A program made the position numbers and the translations under genes. Shown in pieces: positions 43,004 through 53,658 of a DNA stretch of 64,000 bases. Every line of letters starts with the position of its first letter. Positions within the stretch are counted from its first letter, which is position 1. The notes below the pieces were generated by a model. That model was given only the letters and a program-made list of their open reading frames with translations. It was not told the origin of the DNA and searched no databases. Source of the DNA: Pseudomonas sp. CFII64 (GTDB lineage Bacteria > Pseudomonadota > Gammaproteobacteria > Pseudomonadales > Pseudomonadaceae); contig NZ_ATLO01000011.1 of assembly GCF_000416235.1 (NCBI RefSeq), positions 58,737 through 122,736 of the forward strand, read 5' to 3'.

Positions 43004-43492
43004 TTATTCCGGCATTTTCAGAGGAGAAGGCGAAATGATCACGCCGTTATTGTCGGCATACACGTATTCACCCGGACGGAAGGTAACGCCGGCAAAAGTG
43101 ACCGGGACATTGAGATCGCCGATGCCGCGCTTGTCGGTCTTTTTCGGGTGACTGGCCAGCGCCTGAACGCCGAGGTCGGTTTGCGCGATCACATCCACGT
43201 CGCGGATGCAGCCGTAGATGACCATGCCTTCCCAGCCGCTTCGGGCAGCCTTTTCGGCCAGCATGTCACCCAGCAAGGCGCAACGCAGGGATCCGCCGCC
43301 ATCAATGACCAACACTTTGCCCTTGCCGTCCTGCTCGACCTGCTCGCGCACCAGCGAGTTATCTTCAAAGCACTTGAGGGTGACGATTTCGCCGCCGAAG
43401 GAATCACGGCCGCCAAAATTGCTGAACATCGGCTCAACGACCTGCACCAGTTCCGGGTAGGCGTCGCACAAATCGGGAGTGAGGTAATGCAT
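43004..43492 (-). CDS. rraA: RraA-family protein
   Basis: 162 residues with the RraA fold: [45 protein letters not shown] (~73-95) and [13 protein letters not shown]. coli RraA inhibits RNase E; many Pseudomonas members are instead 4-hydroxy-4-methyl-2-oxoglutarate aldolases, with GDMLA and R-D motifs that are present here. Both activities are possible. The start at 43492 has AGGAG upstream. Confidence 0.9.
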   Translation of the reverse strand: MHYLTPDLCDAYPELVQVVEPMFSNFGGRDSFGGEIVTLKCFEDNSLVREQVEQDGKGKVLVIDGGGSLRCALLGDMLAEKAARSGWEGMVIYGCIRDVDVIAQTDLGVQALASHPKKTDKRGIGDLNVPVTFAGVTFRPGEYVYADNNGVIISPSPLKMPE

Positions 43493-43587
43493 GAAGTAAC
43501 TCCTGTCAGTGAAGGGTTCATCAAGGGGCAAATGGATCTGCTGAGGCGTAGCTTAGCCGCAACCAGGCGACAGCGAAACGATCTGGC

Positions 43588-44580
43588 TCAATGCATTGCG
43601 GCGATCGGCTGCTCCGACAGCTCCTGTACAGGCACGCAGCGCTCGTGCAGCCAGTCCTTGACCAGCGGCCAGACCTCGCGCTGCGCGGCTTTGCTGACCA
43701 GCATCTGTACGTGGCCGAAATCCTCGGAGAAGCCCTGCTCACGACCCAGACAGGTAAATGTGCGCTGCGGCGAACCGATCTGCTCGTAAAGCTTGCGACA
43801 CGCCCACACCGGGTCCTGGTGATCGCCCGCCGCCGCTACCACCCATAAAGGCACGCTGACCTCAGCCAGACCCGCCCACCAATCGCTGTGCTGGTCACCG
43901 AAGCGGCCAAACAAGCCATGCCAGCGCAGGCTTTCCAGCGCCAGGCCAATCGGCTCGTCTTCCGGGCCACGTTTGAAGCGTGGACCGGAAATGTGCTCGA
44001 AGCGCTTGAGCAGTAAACGACTGGACCATTGCAGTGGAGGGATTTTCAGCGGCCAGTACGTGCGGCTGATCTGACTGCCAAACAGCGCTACCGAAGCCGC
44101 GCTGTCCGGTCCCAGATACTGACCGCCCAGGGCTGCCGTCAGGGTTGTGCCGCCCAGCGAATGGCCGAGCCAGTGGGCGACCTGCCCGCTCTGCTCGGTG
44201 ACAAATGCCGCGATGGCCGGCAGGTCGTAACGCGCATAGTCGGCAACCCGGTTGTGGCGATAGGCCTGATTGCGCGCAGACAAGCCATGTCCGCGCATTT
44301 CCGGGATCCACACATCAAAGCCGGCCCGTGCCAGATACGCGCCCAGGCCAATGCCTTTGGGCGAATACCAGAACCGCCGATTGGAAAAACTGCCGTGCAA
44401 CAGGATCACCGGCACGCCGCGCGCATCGGGCTGCGCCACCAGCCCCAGGCGGGTCAAGGCGATTTCGACGCTGGCATCGGGGCTGTTGGCGGGTTTGAGG
44501 CGATAAACGTCCTCGATCAGATCGCCACGTCGCTCGGCGCTGATCAAGGCCACTGGGAAAAGGCTGCTGCTGCTTTGCAT
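43588..44580 (-). CDS. Alpha/beta-fold hydrolase
   Basis: 330 residues with an oxyanion region HGSFSNRRFW (~62-71), nucleophile elbow GHSLGG (Ser ~143) and a late His in the GFSEDFGHVQM segment (~290). Lipase/esterase-like; the substrate is unknown. No signal peptide is obvious. Monocistronic between rraA and ppsA. Confidence 0.85.
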   Translation of the reverse strand: MQSSSSLFPVALISAERRGDLIEDVYRLKPANSPDASVEIALTRLGLVAQPDARGVPVILLHGSFSNRRFWYSPKGIGLGAYLARAGFDVWIPEMRGHGLSARNQAYRHNRVADYARYDLPAIAAFVTEQSGQVAHWLGHSLGGTTLTAALGGQYLGPDSAASVALFGSQISRTYWPLKIPPLQWSSRLLLKRFEHISGPRFKRGPEDEPIGLALESLRWHGLFGRFGDQHSDWWAGLAEVSVPLWVVAAAGDHQDPVWACRKLYEQIGSPQRTFTCLGREQGFSEDFGHVQMLVSKAAQREVWPLVKDWLHERCVPVQELSEQPIAAMH

Positions 44581-44680
44581 ATTGCTCTGGTAATAAATGG
44601 GCCGGCCTTGGGTGGCCGTCCCGATTGAACATAAAAAAGCCCCGACCCACGTCAGCGGGTCGGGGCTTGACTCAGTGGGA

Positions 44681-47056
44681 TCAGACCGGAGCCTGAGCCT
44701 CAGCCAGGAAGAACCAGGTTTCCAGCACGGAATCGGGGTTCAACGAGACGCTTTCGATACCTTGATCCATCAACCAGCGCGCCAGATCCGGGTGATCCGA
44801 TGGGCCCTGGCCGCAAATGCCGATGTATTTGCCAGCCTTGTTACAGGCCTGGATCGCGTTGGACAGCAGCTTCTTGACCGCCGGATTGCGCTCATCGAAC
44901 AGATGCGCGATGACGCCGGAGTCACGGTCCAGGCCCAGGGTCAGCTGAGTCAGGTCGTTGGAGCCAATGGAGAAGCCGTCGAAGTATTCGAGGAACTCTT
45001 CAGCCAGAATCGCGTTGGACGGCAGTTCGCACATCATGATGATGCGCAGGCCGTTTTCGCCGCGTTTCAGACCGTTTTCCGCCAGCAGGTCGATCACCTG
45101 GCTCGCTTCGCCCAGGGTGCGTACGAACGGCACCATGATTTCAACGTTGGTCAGGCCCATCTCTTCGCGGACACGCTTGAGCGCGCGGCATTCGAGCTCG
45201 AAGCAATCGCGGAAATTCTCGCTGATGTAACGCGAGGCGCCACGGAAACCCAGCATCGGGTTTTCTTCTTCCGGCTCGTAGAGCTTGCCGCCGATCAGGT
45301 TCGCGTACTCGTTGGACTTGAAGTCCGAGAGGCGCACGATGACCTTTTTCGGGGTGAACGCCGCAGCCAGGGTGCTGATGCCTTCGACCAGTTTTTCGAC
45401 ATAGAAACCGACCGGATCGTTGTAACCGGCGATGCGCTTGTCGACGCTGTCCTTGATTTCCTGCGGCAGACCGTCGTAGTTGAGCAGCGCTTTGGGATGC
45501 ACGCCGATCATGCGGTTGATGATGAATTCCAGACGCGCCAGGCCGACACCGGCGTTGGGCAGCTGGGCGAAGTCGAATGCCCGATCCGGGTTACCGACGT
45601 TCATCATGATCTTGAACGGCAGATCAGGCATGGCATCGACCGAGTTGGTCTTGATGTCAAAGCCCAGTTCGCCTTCGAAGATGTAACCGGTGTCGCCTTC
45701 GGCGCAGGAAACCGTCACACCCTGGCCATCCACCAGCACCTGGGTGGCGTTGCCGCAACCGACCACCGCCGGAATACCCAGTTCACGGGCAATGATCGCC
45801 GCGTGGCAGGTACGCCCGCCCCGGTTGGTGACGATGGCGCTGGCGCGTTTCATGACCGGTTCCCAGTCCGGGTCGGTCATGTCCGAGACCAGAACGTCGC
45901 CGGGCTGGACCTTGTCCATTTCGGACACGTCTTTGATGATGCGGACCTTGCCGGCGCCGATGCGCTGGCCGATGGCACGGCCTTCAACCAGTACGGTGCC
46001 GGTTTCCTTGAGCAGGTAACGTTCCATGACGTTGGCCTGGGAACGGCTCTTCACGGTTTCCGGACGCGCCTGAACGATGTACAGCTTGCCGTCGTCACCG
46101 TCCTTGGCCCATTCGATGTCCATCGGGCACTTGTAGTGCTTCTCGATGATCATCGCCTGCTTGGCCAGCTCGGAAACTTCCTCGTCGCTCAGGCAGAAAC
46201 GCGTGCGGTCGGCAGCGTCGACGTCGATGACCTTGACCGATTTGCCGGCCGAGGCTTCTTCGCCGTAGATCATCTTGATCGCCTTGCTGCCCAGATTGCG
46301 GCGCAGGATCGCCGGGCGACCGGCTTCAAGGGTGCCTTTGTGCACGTAGAATTCGTCCGGATTGACCGCGCCTTGCACAACGGTTTCACCCAGGCCGTAA
46401 GCGCCGGTGATGAACACCACGTCGCGGAAGCCCGATTCAGTGTCCAGGGTGAACATCACGCCTGCGGTGCCGGTTTCGGAGCGGACCATGCGCTGCACGC
46501 CGGCGGACAATGCCACCAGCTTGTGGTCGAAACCCTGATGCACGCGGTAGGAAATGGCGCGGTCGTTGAACAGCGAGGCGAACACTTCCTTGGCCGCTCG
46601 GATCACGTTCTCGACGCCACGGATATTCAGGAAGGTTTCTTGCTGACCGGCGAACGAAGCGTCGGGAAGGTCTTCGGCGGTGGCGGAAGAGCGCACGGCA
46701 ACGGCCAGATTCGGATTGCCTGCCGACAACGTGGCGAAGGCAGTGCGAATTTCGGCGTTGAGTTTCTCGGGAAACTCGGCGTCCATGATCCACTGACGAA
46801 TCTGCGCGCCGGTCTTGGCCAGCGCGTTGACATCGTCGACATCAAGAGCGTCCAGGGCTGCGTGGATCTGATCGTTCAGACCACTCAGCTCAAGGAAATC
46901 ACGGTAGGCCTGAGCCGTAGTGGCAAAGCCACCAGGCACCGAAACGCCAGCACCTGCGAGGTTGCTGATCATTTCGCCGAGGGATGCGTTCTTGCCTCCG
47001 ACATGCTCCACATCATGGACGCCGAGCTTTTCGAGGGAAACTACGTACTCTACCAA
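44681..47056 (-). CDS. ppsA: Phosphoenolpyruvate synthase
   Basis: Converts pyruvate and ATP to PEP, AMP and Pi for gluconeogenesis. 791 residues: N-terminal ATP-grasp domain, central phospho-His in [21 protein letters not shown] (~421), C-terminal PEP/pyruvate barrel with catalytic Cys in [15 protein letters not shown]. The start is a TTG at 47056, with GGAGAG upstream; it gives the family N-terminus [12 protein letters not shown] and the usual length. The frame extends to 47185. Divergent from its regulator ppsR. Confidence 0.95.
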   Translation of the reverse strand: MVEYVVSLEKLGVHDVEHVGGKNASLGEMISNLAGAGVSVPGGFATTAQAYRDFLELSGLNDQIHAALDALDVDDVNALAKTGAQIRQWIMDAEFPEKLNAEIRTAFATLSAGNPNLAVAVRSSATAEDLPDASFAGQQETFLNIRGVENVIRAAKEVFASLFNDRAISYRVHQGFDHKLVALSAGVQRMVRSETGTAGVMFTLDTESGFRDVVFITGAYGLGETVVQGAVNPDEFYVHKGTLEAGRPAILRRNLGSKAIKMIYGEEASAGKSVKVIDVDAADRTRFCLSDEEVSELAKQAMIIEKHYKCPMDIEWAKDGDDGKLYIVQARPETVKSRSQANVMERYLLKETGTVLVEGRAIGQRIGAGKVRIIKDVSEMDKVQPGDVLVSDMTDPDWEPVMKRASAIVTNRGGRTCHAAIIARELGIPAVVGCGNATQVLVDGQGVTVSCAEGDTGYIFEGELGFDIKTNSVDAMPDLPFKIMMNVGNPDRAFDFAQLPNAGVGLARLEFIINRMIGVHPKALLNYDGLPQEIKDSVDKRIAGYNDPVGFYVEKLVEGISTLAAAFTPKKVIVRLSDFKSNEYANLIGGKLYEPEEENPMLGFRGASRYISENFRDCFELECRALKRVREEMGLTNVEIMVPFVRTLGEASQVIDLLAENGLKRGENGLRIIMMCELPSNAILAEEFLEYFDGFSIGSNDLTQLTLGLDRDSGVIAHLFDERNPAVKKLLSNAIQACNKAGKYIGICGQGPSDHPDLARWLMDQGIESVSLNPDSVLETWFFLAEAQAPV

Positions 47057-47236
47057 GGTGATCTCTCCACTAACTATGTTTGTTGTTGGGAAAAGCTCAT
47101 GCACCCGGAACCTGTACTGCGCTTCCGGGCGTTTGTGGCCTGGGCCATGAAAATAAGTGAGAATGCGGACCACCCAGGCCCGCATGCGCGCCTATGATAT
47201 CCAACAATCGTCACCAGCTTAAGGCCCAAGGCGCAA

Positions 47237-48055
47237 ATGAAACGATCCGCTTTCTTTATCTCCGACGGCACCGGCATCACGGCCGAAACTCTGGGCCAGA
47301 GCCTGTTAGCGCAATTTGAGAACATTACGTTCAACAAGTTCACGAGGCCCTACATCGACAGCGTCGAGAAAGCGCGGGCGATGGTACAACAAATCAACGC
47401 CGCCGCCGAAAAGGACGATGTACGCCCGATCATCTTCGACACCATCGTCAATCAGGACATCCGCGAAATCCTCGCGACGTCCAACGGCTTCATGATCGAC
47501 ATTTTCTCGACCTTTCTCGCGCCACTGGAGCAGGAGCTTAGTTCACACTCTTCCTATTCGGTGGGCAAATCGCACTCCATCGGTCACAACTCCAACTACA
47601 TGGAGCGGATCGAGGCGGTCAACTTCGCCCTCGACAACGACGACGGCGCACGCACTCATTATTACGACAAGGCCGACATCATTCTGGTGGGTGTCTCGCG
47701 CTGCGGCAAAACCCCGACTTGTCTGTACATGGCCATGCAATTCGGCATCCGCGCCGCCAATTACCCGCTCACCGAAGACGACATGGAGCGCCTGCAACTG
47801 CCCAACGCGCTCAAGGAACACCGTAACAAATTATTCGGCCTGACCATTGACCCAGATCGGTTAACCGCGATTCGCCACGAACGCAAACCCAACAGCCGCT
47901 ACGCCAGCTACGCCCAGTGCGAGTTCGAAGTCCGGGAAGTGGAAAACCTGTTCCGCCGCGAGAACATCCCGAACATCAACTCCACGCATTTCTCGGTAGA
48001 AGAAATTTCGGCCAAGGTGCTGGTCGAGAAAGGTGTGGAACGGCGCTTCAAATAA
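47237..48055 (+). CDS. ppsR: PEP synthase regulatory protein (PSRP)
   Basis: 272 residues of the DUF299 bifunctional kinase/phosphorylase family. It phosphorylates a Thr beside the catalytic His of PEP synthase using ADP, switching it off, and reverses this with Pi. Visible: [19 protein letters not shown] at the N-terminus, the P-loop [15 protein letters not shown] (~153-167) and [10 protein letters not shown]. It shares a 180-base divergent promoter region with ppsA. Confidence 0.95.
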   Translation: MKRSAFFISDGTGITAETLGQSLLAQFENITFNKFTRPYIDSVEKARAMVQQINAAAEKDDVRPIIFDTIVNQDIREILATSNGFMIDIFSTFLAPLEQELSSHSSYSVGKSHSIGHNSNYMERIEAVNFALDNDDGARTHYYDKADIILVGVSRCGKTPTCLYMAMQFGIRAANYPLTEDDMERLQLPNALKEHRNKLFGLTIDPDRLTAIRHERKPNSRYASYAQCEFEVREVENLFRRENIPNINSTHFSVEEISAKVLVEKGVERRFK

Positions 48056-48077
48056 CAGGCCTTGAACTCCCCAGCCG

Positions 48078-48150
48078 CTTCGGGGACAAGTCCCCTCCTA
48101 CCGGGCATCGCATAGTTCGGTAGGACCGGACTTGTCCGGGAAGGCGTCGG
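48078..48150. repeat. REP-type palindrome
   Basis: A single REPIN of the 1491-1757 class: CTTCGGGGACAAGTCCCC..., then GTAGGACCGGACTTGTCCGG...GGCGTCGG. Located between convergent ppsR and prpD. Confidence 0.85.
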
Positions 48151-48219
48151 GTGGGCCGAGGAAAATCTTCGGCGCATGCACCGCACCCGTCGAAAACAAT
48201 TCCTCTTATTGAGTCGCCC

Positions 48220-49704
48220 CTAAAGCTGCCACAACTCCATAAACCGATGCACCGGCAGCGCTTCCAGGCCTGCCTGATCCTTGCACACGGCGACCAGCTG
48301 TTCGCAGCGCTGCGGAGCGAAACGGGTGGCCAGGTTGTTTTTGAACTTCTCTTCCAGCAGCGGGATGCCATCGGCGCGACGCCGGCGGTGGCCGATGGGG
48401 TATTCGACTTCAACCTTGTCAGTGCTGGAACCATCCTTGAAAAACACCTGAATCGCGTTGGCAATCGAGCGCTTGTCTGCTTCCAGGTACTCACGGCTGT
48501 AGCGTGGATCTTCGACGATTTCCATCTTGTCCCGCAGCTGATCGATGACCGGATGGGCCGTATGAAACTCGTCTTCATAGTGCTCGGCGACCAGGGTGCC
48601 GAACACCAGCGGGACGGCAATCATGTATTGCAGGCAATGATCGCGATCAGCGGCGTTGGCCAGCGGCCCAACCTTGGAAATGATGCGAATCGCCGATTCA
48701 TGGGTGGTGACAACAATTCGGTCTATTTCGGAAATGCGATTGCGCACCAGCAGGTGCAACGTGACTGCCGCTTCGCAGGCTGTTTGCGCGTGGAATTCGG
48801 CGGGAAAGCTGATCTTGAACAGCACGTTTTCCATCACATATGTGCCATAGGGCCGGGACAGGCTGAATGCGCGCTGATCCTCGGCCTTGAGCGCCAGGTC
48901 TTTATTGGTGTGACTGAACAGCACGTCGTAAAAGCCCCACTGCGGCGCGGTCAAAACCCCTGGAATGCCCATTTCGCCGCGCATGGCAATGTCCGCCAGA
49001 CGCACCGCGCGACTGGTGGCGTCGCCCGCCGCCCAGGACTTTCGTGAACCGGCATTGGGCGCATGGCGATAAGTGCGCAATGCCTGACCGTCGACAAAGG
49101 CGTGGGACAGCGCCGCAAGCATCTGCTCGCGACTGGCGCCCATCAGCTTCGCGGCGACCGCGGTGGATGCCACTTTCACCAGCAACACGTGATCAAGTCC
49201 GACGCGGTTAAAGGAGTTTTCCAGAGCGATCACGCCCTGAATCTCGTGGGCCATGATCATCGCCTCAAGCACCGTCCGCATGCGCAGCGGCGCTTCGCCA
49301 TCTGCCACATGCTTCTGGGACAGATGATCGGCCACCGCGAGAATCGCGCCGAGGTTGTCCGACGGATGCCCCCATTCCGCCGCCAGCCAGGTGTCGTTGT
49401 AATCCAGCCAGCGAATGGTGCAGCCGATATCCCAGGCAGCCTTGACCGGGTCGAGACGCAAACTCGTGCCGGGAACCCGAGCCCCAAAAGGCACCACGGT
49501 GCCTTCGACGATGGGGCCCAGATGCTTGGTGCATTCCGGAAAACGCAAGGCCAGCAAGCCGCAACCCAACGTATCCATGAGGCAATTGCGCGCGGTGTCC
49601 AGCGCCAGCGGGGACTCGACCCGGAAGGTCAGCACATAATCGGCGATGTCCTGCAGGACCTGGTCATAGTCCGGGCGGTTGTTCAGATCAACGTTGTTGC
49701 TCAT
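48220..49704 (-). CDS. prpD: 2-methylcitrate dehydratase PrpD
   Basis: 494 residues of the MmgE/PrpD family; begins [21 protein letters not shown] and has [24 protein letters not shown] (~105-128) with [13 protein letters not shown]. It dehydrates 2-methylcitrate to 2-methyl-cis-aconitate. Since the operon also has acnD/prpF, which do the same step, PrpD is partly redundant. Last gene of the prp operon, after a REP-type spacer. Confidence 0.95.
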   Translation of the reverse strand: MSNNVDLNNRPDYDQVLQDIADYVLTFRVESPLALDTARNCLMDTLGCGLLALRFPECTKHLGPIVEGTVVPFGARVPGTSLRLDPVKAAWDIGCTIRWLDYNDTWLAAEWGHPSDNLGAILAVADHLSQKHVADGEAPLRMRTVLEAMIMAHEIQGVIALENSFNRVGLDHVLLVKVASTAVAAKLMGASREQMLAALSHAFVDGQALRTYRHAPNAGSRKSWAAGDATSRAVRLADIAMRGEMGIPGVLTAPQWGFYDVLFSHTNKDLALKAEDQRAFSLSRPYGTYVMENVLFKISFPAEFHAQTACEAAVTLHLLVRNRISEIDRIVVTTHESAIRIISKVGPLANAADRDHCLQYMIAVPLVFGTLVAEHYEDEFHTAHPVIDQLRDKMEIVEDPRYSREYLEADKRSIANAIQVFFKDGSSTDKVEVEYPIGHRRRRADGIPLLEEKFKNNLATRFAPQRCEQLVAVCKDQAGLEALPVHRFMELWQL

Positions 49705-49751
49705 TTCAACTCCTCTTTGTCCGAAGGATTTTCGCTGGCAGAACTGACGCT

Positions 49752-49777
49752 CTCCCGGATGAATCCGGTCCTACAGG
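49752..49777. repeat. Half REP element in the prpF-prpD spacer
   Basis: CTCCCGGATGAATCCGGTCCTACAGG-like text: one palindromic unit of the GTAGGACCGGAT class, without a partner arm. Confidence 0.6.
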
Positions 49778-49799
49778 TTGGCCGTGCTTCCTCTGTGGC

Positions 49800-50984
49800 T
49801 CAAACCCCGGGCACCCTAACCCAGCCTTCCATCAACACCCTGGCACTGCGACTCATGATGGCCTTGGTGACTTTCCATTCGCCGTTGCTTTGCACCGCTT
49901 CAGCACCGACCCGCAAGGTGCCGGAGGGATGGCCGAAACGCACCGCTTCACGCTTGACACCGCCAGCCGCCAGGTTGACCAACGTACCGGGAACCGCCGC
50001 AGCGGTGCCGATGGCGACAGCGGCGGTGCCCATCATGGCGTGGTGCAGTTTGCCCATGGACATGGCGCGCACCAGCAGATCGACGCTCTCGGCCGCCACC
50101 GGTTTGCCACTGGAGGCCACGTAATCGGCAGGCCCCGCAACAAAAGCCACCTTGGGCGTGTGCTGGCGCTGGGCGGCTTGGTCCAGATGCTCGATCAGGC
50201 CCATGCGCAGCGCGCCGTAAGCGCGGATGGTCTCGAACATCGCCAGCGCCTTGGGATCGCCGTTGATATCACCCTGCAACTCGCTGCCGGTGTAGCCGAT
50301 GTCCTTGGCATTGATGAAAATCGTCGGAATCCCGGCATTGATCATGGTTGCCTTGAACGTGCCAATACCCGGCACCTCAAGGTCATCCACCAGATTGCCG
50401 GTAGGAAACATCGAGCCGCCCGCGCCCTCTTCGTCGGCTGCCGGGTCGATGAACTCCAGCTGCACCTCGGCGGCCGGAAACGTCACTCCGTCCAGCTCGA
50501 AATCACCGGTTTCCTGCACCGCGTCGTCGGTAATCGGCACATGAGCAATGATCGTCTTGCCGATATTGGCCTGCCAGATGCGCACCACCGCGACACCGTT
50601 TTGCGGGACACGACTGGCGTCCAGTAAACCATTGCTGATGGCGAACGGGCCGACCGCTGCCGACAGATTGCCGCAATTGCCGCTCCAGTCGACGAAAGGC
50701 TTGTCGATCGAAACCTGACCGAACAGGTAATCCACGTCGTGATCGGGCTTGCTGCTTTTCGACACGATCACCGTCTTGCTGGTGCTGGACGTCGCGCCGC
50801 CCATGCCGTCGATCTGCTTTTCATAGGGATCGGGGCTGCCGATCACCCGCAACAGCAAGGCGTCACGGGCCGCGCCGGGCACCTGCGCGTCGAGGGGCAA
50901 GTCCTGCAGTTTGAAAAACACGCCCTTGCTGGTGCCGCCCCGCATATAAGTAGCGGGGATTTTGATTTGTGCCGGGTGAGCCAT
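49800..50984 (-). CDS. prpF: AcnD-accessory protein PrpF
   Basis: 394 residues of the PrpF/DUF453 family, with a diaminopimelate-epimerase-like fold: ATYMRGGTSKGVFF (residues 9-22), VDWSGNCGNLSAAVGPFA (~105) and MINAGIPTIFINAKDIG. PrpF isomerises the AcnD product trans-2-methylaconitate to the cis form. It starts 12 bases after acnD ends. Confidence 0.95.
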   Translation of the reverse strand: MAHPAQIKIPATYMRGGTSKGVFFKLQDLPLDAQVPGAARDALLLRVIGSPDPYEKQIDGMGGATSSTSKTVIVSKSSKPDHDVDYLFGQVSIDKPFVDWSGNCGNLSAAVGPFAISNGLLDASRVPQNGVAVVRIWQANIGKTIIAHVPITDDAVQETGDFELDGVTFPAAEVQLEFIDPAADEEGAGGSMFPTGNLVDDLEVPGIGTFKATMINAGIPTIFINAKDIGYTGSELQGDINGDPKALAMFETIRAYGALRMGLIEHLDQAAQRQHTPKVAFVAGPADYVASSGKPVAAESVDLLVRAMSMGKLHHAMMGTAAVAIGTAAAVPGTLVNLAAGGVKREAVRFGHPSGTLRVGAEAVQSNGEWKVTKAIMSRSARVLMEGWVRVPGV

Positions 50985-50996
50985 GAATAAATACCC

Positions 50997-53588
50997 TTAA
51001 GCCGTGGTCGATTCGAGGAAATCCTGGGCAAAGCGCTGCAAGACGCCACCCGCTTCATAGATCGAGACTTCTTCAGCGGTGTCCAGGCGACAGGTGACCG
51101 GCACCTCGACCCGCTCGCCATTCTTGCGATTGATCACCAACGTCATGGTGCTCAACGGGATGCGCTCACCGAGTACGTCGAAGGTTTCGCTGCCGTCGAT
51201 GTTCAAGGTATGCCGGTCAACCCCGCGTTTGAACTCCAGCGGCAGCACGCCCATGCCCACCAGATTGGTGCGGTGAATGCGCTCGAAACCTTCGGCGGCA
51301 ATCGCTTCGACGCCCGCAAGACGCACGCCTTTGGCCGCCCAGTCACGGGACGAACCCTGACCATAATCGGCGCCGGCAATGATAATCAGCGGCTGTTTGC
51401 GCTCCATGTAGGTTTCAATGGCTTCCCACATGCGCGTGACCTGGCCTTCCGGCTCGATCCGCGCCAGTGAACCCTGTTTGACCTTGCCGTCGACCTGCAC
51501 CATTTCGTTGAGCAGCTTCGGGTTGGCGAAAGTCGCCCGCTGGGCAGTCAGGTGATCGCCGCGATGGGTGGCGTAGGAATTGAAGTCTTCCTCCGGCAGG
51601 CCCATTTTCGCCAGGTATTCACCGGCGGCGCTGTCGAGCATGATCGCGTTGGACGGCGACAGGTGATCGGTGGTGATGTTGTCACCCAGCACCGCCAGCG
51701 GGCGCATGCCCTTGAGCGGTCGCGCGCCGGCCAGCGCACCTTCCCAGTACGGCGGACGGCGAATGTAAGTGCTTTGTGCGCGCCAGTCGTACAGCGGCGT
51801 GACCTTCTCGCCGTCGTCAGCCTTGATCTCGAACATCGGGATATAAACCTGGCGGAATTGATCCGGCTTGACGCTGGCCTTGACCACCGCGTCGATTTCT
51901 TCGTCGCTGGGCCAGATGTCTTTCAGGGTCAGCGGCTTGCCATTCAGATCGGTGCCCAGCACGTCCTTCTCGATATCGAAACGGATGGTACCGGCAATGG
52001 CGTAAGCGACCACCAGCGGCGGCGAGGCCAGAAATGCCTGCTTGGCGTACGGGTGAATGCGTCCGTCAAAGTTGCGGTTGCCGGACAACACGGCCGTCGC
52101 GTACAGGTCGCGATCAATGACTTCCTGCTGGATTTTCGGGTCCAGCGCGCCGCTCATGCCGTTGCAGGTGGTGCAGGCAAAACCGACGATGCCAAAGCCA
52201 AGCTTTTCCAGTTCCGGCAGCAAGTTTGCCTCTTCCAGATACAGCTGAACCGCCTTGGAACCCGGCGCCAGCGACGTCTTGACCCACGGCTTGCGGGTCA
52301 GGCCAGCGGCGTTGGCGTTGCGTGCCAGCAAAGCTGCGGCGATCACGTTGCGCGGATTGCTGGTGTTGGTGCAGCTGGTGATGGCAGCGATGATCACTGC
52401 ACCGTCCGGCATCAGGCCCGGTTCGTTTTCGACGACACCGGAAATCCCTCGCGCCGCCAGCTCCGAAGTCGGCACCCGGCGATGGGGATTGGACGGCCCG
52501 GCGATGTTGCGCACCACGCTGGACAGGTCGAACGTGAGCACGCGCTCATACACGGCGGTTTTCAGGCTGTCGGCCCACAGGCCGGTTTGTCGGGCGTAGG
52601 TTTCCACCAGCTTGACCTGCTCAGGCTCGCGGCCGGTCAGCGTCAGGTACTCCAGGGTTTGCTGGTCGATGTAGAACATGGCGGCCGTCGCGCCAAACTC
52701 CGGGGTCATGTTGGAAATGGTCGCCCGGTCGCCCAGGGTCAGCGCGTTGGCGCCATCGCCGTAAAACTCCAGATAAGACGACACCACTTTCTCGCCACGC
52801 AAAAATTCAGTCACCGCGAGCACGATGTCGGTGGCGGTAATACCCGGCTGGCGCTTGCCCACCAGCTCGACGCCGATGATGTCCGGCAGGCGCATCCAGG
52901 AGGCGCGCCCGAGCATCACGCTCTCGGCTTCCAGCCCGCCGACGCCAATCGCGATGACGCCCAGCGCGTCGACATGGGGCGTATGGCTGTCGGTGCCGAC
53001 CAGCGTATCCGGGAACGCCACGCCGTCCAGCGCATGCACCACCGGCGACATTCGTTCCAGGTTGATCTGGTGCATGATGCCGTTGCCGGGCGGGATCACG
53101 TCGACGTTCTTGAAGGCTTTCTTGGTCCAGTTGATGAAGTGAAAACGGTCTTCGTTGCGCCGGTCTTCAATGGCGCGGTTGCGCTCGAAGGCATCTTTCT
53201 CAAAGCCGCCGTGCTCTACCGCCAACGAGTGATCGACGATCAGCTGGGTCGGCACCACCGGGTTGACCAGCGCCGGATCGCCACCTTGCAAGGCAATCGC
53301 ATCGCGCAAACCGGCCAGGTCGACCAAGGCGGTCTGGCCAAGGATGTCATGGCAGACCACCCGCGCCGGGAACCACGGGAAATCCAGGTCGCGGCGGCGT
53401 TCGATCAGCTGGGTCAAGGACGCATCAAGCGTTGCCGGATCGCAGCGCCGCACCAGGTTTTCAGCGAACACCCGGGAGGTGTACGGCAGCGTGTCATAAG
53501 CGCCGGGCTTGATTGCATCGACCGCCGCACGGGCGTCGAAGTAATCCAGGCGGGTGCCGGGCAGCGGTTTGCGATGTTCAATGTTCAT
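50997..53588 (-). CDS. acnD: Fe-S 2-methylcitrate dehydratase AcnD
   Basis: 863 residues, aconitase family. The [4Fe-4S] cysteines are in ITSCTNTSNPRN (~415) and FACTTCNGMSGALDP (~483). The VGTDSHTPHVDALG and AGADYGQGSSRDWAAKGV motifs are present. It converts 2-methylcitrate to trans-2-methylaconitate and works with PrpF. A 70-base gap separates it from prpC. Confidence 0.96.
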   Translation of the reverse strand: MNIEHRKPLPGTRLDYFDARAAVDAIKPGAYDTLPYTSRVFAENLVRRCDPATLDASLTQLIERRRDLDFPWFPARVVCHDILGQTALVDLAGLRDAIALQGGDPALVNPVVPTQLIVDHSLAVEHGGFEKDAFERNRAIEDRRNEDRFHFINWTKKAFKNVDVIPPGNGIMHQINLERMSPVVHALDGVAFPDTLVGTDSHTPHVDALGVIAIGVGGLEAESVMLGRASWMRLPDIIGVELVGKRQPGITATDIVLAVTEFLRGEKVVSSYLEFYGDGANALTLGDRATISNMTPEFGATAAMFYIDQQTLEYLTLTGREPEQVKLVETYARQTGLWADSLKTAVYERVLTFDLSSVVRNIAGPSNPHRRVPTSELAARGISGVVENEPGLMPDGAVIIAAITSCTNTSNPRNVIAAALLARNANAAGLTRKPWVKTSLAPGSKAVQLYLEEANLLPELEKLGFGIVGFACTTCNGMSGALDPKIQQEVIDRDLYATAVLSGNRNFDGRIHPYAKQAFLASPPLVVAYAIAGTIRFDIEKDVLGTDLNGKPLTLKDIWPSDEEIDAVVKASVKPDQFRQVYIPMFEIKADDGEKVTPLYDWRAQSTYIRRPPYWEGALAGARPLKGMRPLAVLGDNITTDHLSPSNAIMLDSAAGEYLAKMGLPEEDFNSYATHRGDHLTAQRATFANPKLLNEMVQVDGKVKQGSLARIEPEGQVTRMWEAIETYMERKQPLIIIAGADYGQGSSRDWAAKGVRLAGVEAIAAEGFERIHRTNLVGMGVLPLEFKRGVDRHTLNIDGSETFDVLGERIPLSTMTLVINRKNGERVEVPVTCRLDTAEEVSIYEAGGVLQRFAQDFLESTTA

Positions 53589-53658
53589 GCGCGGGGACTC
53601 ATCACGGAATTCGGTGGATGGACGGGGAGCTCATCGGCGGCTCCCCTGTCGCAGTCAA

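Noticed and set aside
44597..47197. 866-codon plus-strand frame opposite ppsA
   Set aside because: It is an antisense shadow of a highly biased gene, with no recognisable domain.
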